This document shows positions 1-10,523 of a stretch of DNA of 64,000 bases, piece after piece. The first letter of the stretch is position 1. Each line of letters opens with the position of its first letter. Below the pieces are notes generated by a model. That model did not search any database, had not been told where the DNA came from, and was given only the letters and a program-made list of their open reading frames with translations. The position numbers and the translations under genes were made by a program. Source of the stretch: Synanceia verrucosa (lineage: Eukaryota; Chordata; Actinopteri; Perciformes; Synanceiidae); assembly GCA_029721515.1 (NCBI GenBank), contig CM056556.1, positions 8,122,501-8,186,500 of the forward strand. The letters are read 5' to 3'.

Positions 1-807
1 TTGGAGGGTTGGAAGGGTAATAATTTTTGGGAAGCAATGTGCGTGTGATGTGGGTGTTTCCTTCAGCTGAAGCATTTTACTAATAGTGTTGATGGAGGTG
101 TGACTGTGGATGGTAAAAGGACTCTGAAGTGCAGCACAGATACAGTGTGTGACTGACACAGACCAGCATCAAGTCGGATGTTCTTAAGACAAAGACTTGT
201 CTCATTGGATGGATCCAAGGGTGTGAGTTGAGTTTAGGGCACAACAGATGGTTTTGATGGTTTCAGTAGTGTACTATCCCCTAAAAGTAGGAACTGTTGC
301 ATCTTTGTTAGTTTCATATCTAGAAAGGGGTTTGTTTTTCTACAATGGCCCAGAAGGGACAAACCAAAAACTGTCTCTAGAGACGACTTTTCACGTTGTT
401 ATGGTACTGTGCTGCAGAATAGAAAAAAATGGGTTTGAAAATAAGTTTTCATAGATTGTATAGATTTTTCAATTGGGGGAAGAAGTTAATGTTATTTTAA
501 TATTTTTTAACAAGGTCATTGAAGCCATGCAAGTCTTAAAACCTGGAAGAGACTTTATTGAGGCAAACCAAATATTACAAACCTAGTTGACTACATGACT
601 GAGCAACACACTCAAAAGTCACATGTTTAGGTACAATTTTGCCTGCTTCTTAATATGTTAATAACATTCAAAAGTTAGCATTGCTATAACAAAATGATAA
701 ATTCAAAAAGTGTATTTCCTGTATATTATCATGTGGACTAATATATCAGCCACTTATTTTGTGACTACATATTTTAGTTTTCCTAATTAGTTTCTTGCAT
801 GTTGCAG
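1..807. other. Non-coding stretch upstream of the first recognised exchanger exon
   Basis: AT-rich sequence with no recognisable exon. It is probably intron or 5' flank of the exchanger gene that follows, because the first recognised exon begins at 808 in mid-codon after a TTGCAG acceptor and so needs an upstream donor exon. The short open frame at 248-454 has no family resemblance I can see. Confidence 0.5.
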
Positions 808-3800
808 ATCTTTCATGGGAACATGATCACCAGGCCGGTCACAATCATGAACAGATCCAAGATCGACCGAGTGGATCTCCACAATCTAATTCAACAGACA
901 CTCCATCTTCACATCACTCTACATTTCCTGCACTAAACACGACAAAATGCATGCCTGCACACACATGTGAGTACTTATAGACTCATTCTAGATTATTTTT
1001 AACAGCTAATGTGACTTCACACAGTTATTTGTAAGCTTGTTGCTTGTCAATTTAGATCCGAACCATCATGTCTGTGATGACAGCTGGGAAGAGATCCAAA
1101 GCAAGAGAACCATCAGAGCGGAGAACGAAGTGGAGGCCAACAAACTGGTCAACAACTACCGGGTAAGAAGTCTGAAGGCAAATCAAAAGTGGTTTGAATT
1201 CGCCACAACTGGCAGGATGCCCTGTAAAACTCTGTATTCTCTATTTGTGTCAGTTTGGTTTCAGAAAATGGAAGAGCCATGTGACGGAGCGTCCATTTGA
1301 AGACAGGTCAGCGGTCGTGAAAGAGCTCTACTCTGAGCTGAACATCATTAAACCACATCCAGGTCCAGGTACAGGCTGTAGTGCTGCAGTGTGTAAGGTT
1401 CATCCGTGGGTATGGTTGGTCAACAATCATGTTCAGCCATGTGAATAACTCCTTAATTTGGAGGTGAAACAGAAAGCAAGCACACCCAAAATGTCACAAA
1501 TGATCCCTCATTGAGACTATATATGCACTATTAAAGCATGTGCGGTTGGCCTACGTTGAAACAAGTCAATCTATAGGCTGTGCTGGATGTTTACACAGAA
1601 TAATTTGGGTAAAAATGTTACGGCGCACCTTTGTTCTCTCTTCCAAATAAGTTTGACTCTGTTCCCGCAATTCATGACAATGTCATTATTACTAAGAGAA
1701 ATGATGGCCTAACCCCCATTATGTGTCTTTATCTAAAGAGTCTTTCACTAATGATTTTGTCTGCTTGGTGTCAGGTCATCTCATCACATGTGGAAACGTA
1801 GTGTATGTGCTTCTCTTCGGCTGGTGGGTCTCTCTGGCATATTTCCTGATCGGCCTACTAATGTTCATCACTATCACTGGAGTACCATATGGTAGGTGAG
1901 CTAGTCAACAGAGTTTAATGATAATATATATTATTGTATATATTCATTTTTTTTTCTCTCACTTTTTAGGAAAACTATGCTGGAAGTTGTCCTGCTTCTT
2001 CTTGTGGCCATTCGGCAAGTCAATCCACGAGGTACATTTTGGGTTCACTTCATGTTTGGGATGTGCCTCCCATTGTCTCTTCTGTTTTTTCTACTACCTG
2101 AAATGAGGAAGATGCACAGTAAATCCTGCAGTTTCCTCATAATCTGTCACAGCCCTGCGTTCATGAAAGCAGAGTGCTGCAACCCTACACAATACTGCTG
2201 CTGGGAGTCGTTATTGCACATGCATTGCTGTGGTTAGAGTTGATGCCTCTTTTTAATTAATTCACGTCAATATCCCCTGAGGCTAAATAACCACCAATCA
2301 CATCTTCCTTCCTTCCTCCTTTCAATAGCCACTTAAAAGCATCAGTTGTGTGTTGTGTTTTTTTTTTTTTTTGTTATTCAGGTGGATGATTCGATAAACT
2401 CTGATAACTTCACAAGATGAGTTGTATGGGGCGGGATAAGGGAGTTAAGATCAGATCAGTTTGACATCAAAGTATTTATTGACATATTAGGTCACAAAAA
2501 CCTTTTTAAAGGTCTTTGTGGCCTCAAATCTTAACTGCCATCAAGTGTTTATTTTGCTGGTGCAATGCACAGGCATTGTCTTTCGAGAACTAAATGTTCA
2601 GTGGTTGAGATGATTGAAGAGTCTGAAACCAACCATATTACTACACATTAGCTTAATGTGCCATAATAGACAGTGATATTTGCAGTGAGGATGTCTTTAG
2701 GGTTTTTTACTGAAAATTAGGACATTACTGAGCCTTCTTTCAGTTTGCTAGTTTGATGCCAGATGTTGCATTCACAATCCAGCATCCATATCTGACATAG
2801 TTCTACAGCACAACCCCTTGAGCAATAATTCACATCCTATGTAATTAGAGACATTTTAGAGGTTAATGTCCGCCAACACAAATCTCTCCAGCTGTTATTG
2901 GTTTACCAGGTTAACCTGAAATCAGATGTGAAACATGCTCTAAATAGAGTAAAGAATTATTTGGTATTAAGACTGAAATAAACCCCAAACGTATATAGTA
3001 TAGAATAGTAATGAATATATGTGGATGACTGCCAGGAAATGTTGTGTTTGTAGAGTCAGGCTGTGGTCTTCTGGTTTCCATTGTGTTTTCTTCCTTTGTT
3101 GATTTCTTATGGAATTAACATTTTTTCATAGTTTAGCTTTGACGAGCAAAAAACGTCTGCCAGGAGCATGATTATTTCATGTATTATTTATTACATATTA
3201 TAGTATATCACTTGTGTTTGAAATTTATTGATCAATCATTTCATTTAACTATAGAGCAGAAATGTCAATGTCAGAAATTTGATTTTGAAAATTTGTTGGT
3301 TGTCTGTTTTGTTTCTACTGTTGTTATTATTCTTATTTTTTATATGCCCTCCTTGTAATGTTGCACTATCCACTTTGCTGCTGTAAAGGATTATCTTATC
3401 TTATCTTTAAGAACACTGTAAATGGGATTTATTTGGTTTTTGGTCTGTTGATCAGACAAAACACAGACTGTGAAGACGTTTGATGGAAAATTTCTACTAC
3501 TATCTGCCATTTAATACAGTAAACAATAATCAACTTGAAAAAATATCAAACAGATCAATCTAAGCTGTAAATAATTGTTAGTTGCATCCAGCCCTTGTGA
3601 TTGTGATCACACTTTCCTCTGGTTGTGCTTCTCCAGATTGCAAATACATTGAGGAGATGTTGTGAGCAAGCCCCAGACTGTGAGTGTAACCTCGAGGGGA
3701 CAGATGATAACTCGCCCGTTCTGCTGCCTTCACCCACAGAGGTGCCGATCCCAGAGCTGCCTGAACGACCCCAACGCCCTCCCTACTGGGTAACTTATAA

Positions 3801-6800
3801 TATACATTCAGGAAACACACTAACACCTTTCTTTTAGTACATAAATACACAGTGCTTAACAAATAGAAACTCCAGCATCATTTCAGAGCTTTAATTCAGA
3901 CTCTTTCTTTCTCTTACTCTTCACCATTTTAAACAGGTGTGAGGAAATTACTGAATTCACCTTTTTATCCCCAAATTCGAGCCAGATCACTGGAATTCTC
4001 TGAGAAGTCAGAAATGAATCCAGAATAACGTACAACTACTGAAACGTGTTTCTGTTCAGGAATGACAGGAAATAACTGTAATTTGTCACCTCAATCCTAA
4101 AAAAAATGTGCTTTGCTTTTTTGTCAAACGACAAATTTCATGGATAACAACAATAATTATATTTTAAGCATTAAATATATCATTTTGATGAAAGAGCTTG
4201 CACACACTGGTGCATGAACCAATACAGAAACATAAAATAATATTTTGTTGATTTAGGGCACTACACAGAAATCATAGCATATTTTTACTCCTTAATGCAT
4301 AGCGTCGTGTCTCCACCTATGTGTGGCTGCTGCTGGGATATCCTCCCCTGGTGGTCATCCATTCCCTGGCCTGCTTCGTCTCCTGGATCCTGGTCTTCAC
4401 CATCCCTGTTTTCAAGATGAACGCACGGACGCTGAGTGTTGTCCTTCTCCTGGCTCCAGAAGATGTCTGCGTCTCTACCTGCTCACAGAGGAAGGCAAGG
4501 GAGGCGTTTAATATGTGTCACTTATGGCAGAACTTATGAACTGGAGATCTTACTCAGTGCTCAGCTTCTTTGTTTTTTACTTGACCCTTAGAATCAAGTC
4601 TATGAGACCAGAGCTCTGCTGTGCTGCTACCATGCTGTAAACTGGTACTACTACAAGTACACTGTTGATGGGATCAATGTGTTCGCTGTCAGTATCCTTT
4701 ACTTTGTGTGTGTGTGTGTGTGTGCGTGTGTGTTTTATGAAGACTGGTTATCATCTTTGACCTCCATCTCAGACCTCCTCCCTCTTGTAATAGTTGCCAT
4801 GGTTATTGGATATATTGACAGAGAAAACCAGTACGCCAGCTCTAATGTCAAGTTCGCCATAGCAATCTGCTCAATCATACCTCTGTCTTATTATATTGGA
4901 ATGGGCATTGCCAGGTTAGTTATAAAACACACCTGCACAGTATAATAAGATGAACTGTTACATCTGTTGTACCAGTAATGTTCATAGAGTCACAGATTTT
5001 CTCACCGTGTTGATCGTCAATCATTTTTGACACTTCTCAGTATCTCAGCCCAGAGCAACTTTGCAGTGGGTGCAGTGGTGAACGCCACCTTCGGCTCCAT
5101 CACAGAGTTGACCTTTTACATCACAGCCCTGCTCAGAGGTCACCAGGCCGCCAATCCGTGTCTGCAGGAGGTTGTTAAAGCTGCACTGACGGGCACGTTG
5201 CTGGGATGCATTCTCTTCATCCCCGTGAGCCATCCTGCAGTTACATCACATTTTACAGCTCTCAACCATAAACAGACATTATAGGAATACATACTGGTCT
5301 ACATACTGTACCTTTGGCTTTTTTAAAGACATTTGCCTCACCAGCAGTGGAAAACAAAGAAGTCAGTTTATATCCCTACATTACTGTATCAGCTGTCATG
5401 GTTCAAAGTCATGTTCAAACACACAACCTTAATTCAGCATGTGCAATTTTGTTGTTTTCTCAGGGCATCTGCATGATAATTGGAGGTCTGAGACACAGTG
5501 AGCAAAGATTCAATAGTCGCTCTACAGGAGTGAGCTCTGCGTTGCTTTTCATCTCTGTAGGAGGCAAGTATTTGACTTTTTCATGAAAGGGAAATTATGT
5601 AATTTATATGTAAACCACCGCATCAAACTGGCTCTTAACATCCACAAACTCATTTATTCACGTTCGGCAGTTTCTCCACAAGGAGAAGCTGTTTAGACCT
5701 TCTGATACACAGAAACTTGGTTTTGTAAAAAAAAAAAAAAAAAAAAAAAGAGAAGTAGTAGCTACTAATTTTTTGACACTTGCTCCACCTGCAGGCAACA
5801 CACGTTACAGCTGCAGTTGTTTTCTTTTTTGCAGCTGTCCGATACTGTAGTTCTCCAGTGGTTATAAAATTAGCACAATAATGGCTCAACTAGTTGCTGT
5901 AAAATACCGAATGTTTTTCACTGACTTGTCCTTCTGATTGCCAATGGCAGGTGTGTTTGCCCCCACGCTGTTTTCCAAGGCTTATGGAAATCTGGTGTGT
6001 GACGCCTGCACCAACTCAGCTGAAGGGAACAGCAGTGGACCGTTTGTCTGCCATAACTGCCACTACGACCTGGTCAGTATCATTATTCTCAACCTAACAC
6101 TAAGCATTTCGTAACAAATAAAACGTGACTTAACTGCACTGTGTTATGTATAATATGATTTTTGTCATTGATTTTCAACAGAAAAATGGCACATTGTTCC
6201 ACGACCATGTTGAGTAAGAATATTTTTTATTTATTTACAACTAATTAAAATAGTTGCTTCTTTGAAAAATCTTGTTGGTGTTTTTACAGGCGCTCTGACT
6301 AAATGTCAAGAGTTAATATTTCCTCAATGTTTCCTTGTTATTTGTCTTAATGGTTTAGTTCCTGAACATGTTTTCTCTTTAAGTTGATTTTAATTCCGGT
6401 GAAACAAATGCTAAACAACGTCTGGAAGGAGGTAAATCAATGGAAAAGTATTTTACGCTGTGGGAAGTGGTTGGTCTAGATTTAGGGTTTAAAAACACCA
6501 GAGGCAAATCAGCTGAAACCTGCTAAGTCATTATGAGCTGTGTTTGTCTTCCCTCTCATTTGTTGTATGTGTTGTTGTCTCCAGGCCACTGGTGTACACA
6601 GTTTCAACCCTCTTGCCAGTCGCCTACCTCATTGGTCTGATATTCACTCTGAAGACGCACTCACACATTTATGACATCCATGTTGGAGAACGTCAGGGTA
6701 AGAGTCTCTTTCTCATGAATCACAGTTAAAGGGATTGTATTTTTTGCAGTGGGGCTGTATGAGTTACTACAGCCTGTTAACCACAGATGGCAGCAGCACG

Positions 6801-8163
6801 ATGTACTTTAGCTACCTAAAATTAAGGTTCACCTAAAAATAATCAGTTTAAGCACGTGCACATGTGGAATATTTTCAGATTTGAAGTCACACAGTAGCAC
6901 AAACTAACTTCTAGAACCAGCAGATTCTGTCCCTTTAATGGCTGACACAAGATTGCATTTTTCAGTTTCGACAGTTGCCTAATGCTGACATGATCTCTGT
7001 GTTCGGCCGTACAGTGACTGGCCACCATGGAGCAGTGGTCCACTGGTCACGGTGGAGGTCTCTGGTCATCCTCATCATGGCCACTGTGCTCACATCAGCT
7101 TGTGCCGATCTTGCCACCGAGCACATCCAGCCTCTACTAAACCAGCCCAACATCTCTCAGGTGAAGATGTGCACTCAGGCCCTTTTTATGGGTTCATTTT
7201 TCTGTCTGCTTATGTTTCTCTTTCTGTATTTCCAGTATTTCATTGGAGTGACAGTTCTTGCTATGGTTCCTGAGATCCCAGAGATTGTTAATGGGATCCA
7301 GTTTGCTCTGCAGAACAACATCAGTCTGAGGTAAATCCTTTCTTATTAAAAATGTACTCAGACAATTTAAAAAGTGATGTCTCTAAATGATATGTCTTTT
7401 TCCAGCTTGGAGGTGGGAGGCTGTATTGCTGTTCAGGTCTGCATGCTGCAGATTCCAATTCTTGTCTTATTCAATGCCTTCTATGTAAGACACCCTTCAC
7501 TTTGATCATTGATTCTTGTAAATACATAACGGTCTGCTGTTATACCTCTTGTAATCATCTCTGTTTTGGACAGGACGTGGGCTTTGTGCTGTTGTTCTGT
7601 GACATGCACCTCTGGGCCAGTATCTTCAGTGTGATTCTTGTCAACTACATCTTCATGGATGGAAAGTCTGATTATTTTCAGGGTAAGTTTAGGGTTTAAG
7701 ATTTTTTTTACAGTGTAATTAGGTGTAACATCCTTAACTGGGAAATGTGCATTTAAATTAATCTAAAATCAATTAATCTACAGTGGGTTTAGTTGCCAAA
7801 GAACTTCACATTTGCAGAGTATGTTGCTGAATGATTCAAATCTAAAAGACAAATCGGCATGTTAGGATGTCGGCATGTATTCAGAATGCACAAAAGAACC
7901 CTAATCCAAGAAGCTGGTTTAGTCATTTATCTGGATAAATATCCCCAGAGTGTTCACTCCAAGGAATTGGCAAGAAAAGTTTCTGTGATTCCTGGTGACA
8001 GACTGCCATATACATAGACCCTATAGCTGCAAACCAGGAGAGAAGTTCGGCCCAAGAACATGTTTCCCATTTCCCATCTTTTCCCCCAGGTACAGCTCTG
8101 GTTGTCGTCTACCTTATTCTACTCGCTCTGTATTATTTCGCTCCATCTCCAGCAGGCTGCTGA
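808..8163 (+). CDS. cax1: Ca2+/H+ exchanger with N-terminal YccF region (type II CAX, cax1-like), 5' partial
   Basis: Predicted cation/proton antiporter that moves Ca2+ into acidic compartments in exchange for H+. Nineteen exons: 808-966, 1056-1162, 1254-1368, 1775-1891, 1970-2031, 3637-3789, 4303-4494, 4592-4691, 4773-4914, 5041-5224, 5464-5563, 5951-6072, 6182-6213, 6585-6697, 7015-7160, 7236-7330, 7406-7484, 7574-7682, 8090-8163. Phases agree throughout and give about 733 residues, ending in FAPSPAGC then TGA. In order: a hydrophilic His/Asp-rich N-terminus; a YccF-like hydrophobic pair (HLITCGNVVYVLLFGWW to FLWPFGKSI, then TYVWLLLGYPPLVVIHSL); alpha-repeat 1 (NFAVGAVVNATFGSITE); a cytosolic loop with two CxxC pairs; alpha-repeat 2 (GVTVLAMVPEIPEIVNGIQ, then LEVGGCIAVQVCMLQIP). 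The start codon lies in an unseen upstream exon. The intron at 4692 is U12-like; those at 4495 and 5564 are GC-AG. Zebrafish cax1 acts in neural crest development. Family assignment is firm, the exact 5' end is not. Confidence 0.88.
4692..4772 (+). other. U12-type (minor spliceosome) intron in the exchanger gene
   Basis: The donor reads GTATCCTTT, the U12 consensus, not a U2 donor. A branch-like TCTTTGACC places its A at 4760, 12 nt before the terminal AG, which fits U12 spacing. Splicing here joins GTC A to AC CTC CTC and gives FAVNLLPLVIV, restoring the family sequence. The 81-nt intron is largely a (TG)n tract (about 4705-4733). Confidence 0.8.
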
Positions 8164-10523
8164 CCGGGTCAATGACATTTCAGCCCAAGTTTTTTTTTTT
8201 TTTAAGTCTTGGAGGACTCCAAATATGAAGGTTTGAAACCACTCCCTCTCAAGGAGATTTTATCCTCTGACATGCCTGACATGGGCCTTTTATTAAGCTC
8301 CCCCTCACACTGTTTCCTAAAACATCCAATTTACAAAACTGAACATTTTAATCTCAGGCAGGTACTTTTTGTTGCACAAATATATACATTACTACAGTTA
8401 AATAGTTTGTTAGATAAAATACTATGTGTCCTCAGACTACTGACAAAATGCAGTTTCTAAACTAACATATTTGTCACTCATTATGGTTGGTGTAAACTGT
8501 GATTGACAAAAAAATTATTTAAAATTATTATTTTTACAATTAATATTATGTTACATATCTGCACTAATGCTATTTTAGGTACTCTACTAGTATATTTTGT
8601 ATACTTTAACTCCAATGTTAAATGGTACGTGTGTGTTACAGATATGTGACACTGTCATAGATCCCTATATTTTGGAAATGTTGCATGGCTGGCTGTGCAA
8701 GATCAATAACTACATCTGTCAATACAACATTTTGAAAAAAGTGTCTGTTTGTGTTTTTAATTGTTTGTACAGACAGGGATTACAAAACATGATTTACATT
8801 ACAGCCATAATTGCTTTTAAGGAGACATTCACCTTTTCTCCCAAGAGTTTATGTAAAGTGACATGCACACCATACTGACATGCAAAAGAGATAGTTTAAC
8901 TTTCATTACACTTGCATCATTTCTGATGTCAATCATCTCATTCTGAAGCAAGGCAGAACATTTAAGACTGAGCAGGTAGTGAAACTGTTGCTTCATAATA
9001 CATAAATAAGATGAGGACATGTCAAACAAGAAAAAGCAACTGGTGTTTTGAATGTGAAATTGGGCATAATGACAAATTCAATTTTAGATGAGCTATAGTG
9101 AATGTGACATAAAAAAGCTAATATTCAAGTTTAAGGTGGAGGTTGACGAAATAGTCGGAAAAGAGACACAAAAAAAAATTGTAACTGGGTATAAGCCAGG
9201 AGTGTCCCTACAGAATTGAGGATTTTCAGTCTGCAGTAACAGCAGAGTCATCTCAGTGGACACAAGTCTCCTTTCACAAAAATTACTGTAGACATTTTGG
9301 CAATAGAGAATGTTTGCAGAGTTTTATCACAGTATTTCACATCCTGAGTATGCCTCATTGTAAGTACCACAGCACTCTGTTCACTGGAAGAAGAAGACTT
9401 AAAGTAAAAAAAAACAAAAAAAAACAAACGCCTGTTTAAGTATAAAAGGCTAAATGGAGTTTAGGCATAAAATGGGAACAGAAATGACTGGTGAACAAAA
9501 AAAATAGCTGCATGTTCTGCTACAATTGTGTAATAAAATACAACAGCAGCACAGTGATTACAATAAATAGGTTAAAATGTTTCTATCTATTTAAGTTAAT
9601 GAAACAATCTTCAACTGCAGGCAGCATCTTTGCTTAATCATGAGCAGACAGATCAGGTTTGTGGGAAACACCAGGTATCCATCAAATGGGGGGGAGTCTG
9701 TGTGTGCACAGTAATGAGTAAATAAAATATAAAAATAAAAACATATTTATGTCAAAATAAGTGTGTGACATCTTGTAGATTCAGAAGGCACCAAATGTAG
9801 AAATAAAAAGGGTTGAGGATCACTGTGGAGCTACAGGTGTGCAAATTTGTTTTTCGTTGTTTAACTTTTTATGCTTGATTTTTTTTTCCTGAAAGAGGCA
9901 CTAGAAGATTCACAGTGATGCCACGTCAAGGATGTTTTGGGTTTTCATGTGACCAGTGAGGGGAGCATCCAACCTATGTCACAGTAGGCGAGGCAGAAGC
10001 TGACTGTGTCAAAGATGGCAACAGAGAGTGACGCATTGACACTCTAGCAAAACTAAAACAAGTTGATCAGTCACGTAGTCTAAAGTGACATGAGCAGAAG
10101 CAACACTCACTGGAAGATTTAATGTATTCATTCTCATCTCATGCGCCACAAATTTCTGTAACAGCGTTGTTTTTGTAAAAAACACAAAACTGGAGAACGC
10201 ACTATATTGGACCCAAAATGTCAGAGAACAAACCACAAGAAACAGTGATTCTGGTGTCCACGCTGATGCATGGTTTCTGATGGACGCATGCAAACTAAAA
10301 CCTGACCGATCACACAGCAAAACTTAAATCATTGCACTTTGCGTTTCTGTTAAAAAAAAAAAATACACATTTACACAAGACTTAGGCTAAAAGGCATTCA
10401 AAGTTTTTTCCATAATCATCTGAAATCAGACACTTGTGTCCTTGTTTTGCCTCATCATCAGTGATTTTTGGAGTCAGTGTTGTCCCATCACATACCACTT
10501 CCTTCAGTCTTTGTGTTGTCCAT
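8164..10523. other. Convergent 3' region between the exchanger and klhdc10
   Basis: AT-rich sequence without coding features. It should hold the 3' UTRs of both convergent genes. Possible poly(A) signals on the + strand include AATAAA words near 9532, 9564 and 9722. On the - strand, the reverse complement of AATAAA is at 8288-8293. I cannot decide which are used. Confidence 0.5.

Noticed and set aside
5728..5750. Poly(A) run as evidence of a retrotransposed copy
   Set aside because: It is an isolated homopolymer inside an exchanger intron without a flanking processed gene or target duplication.
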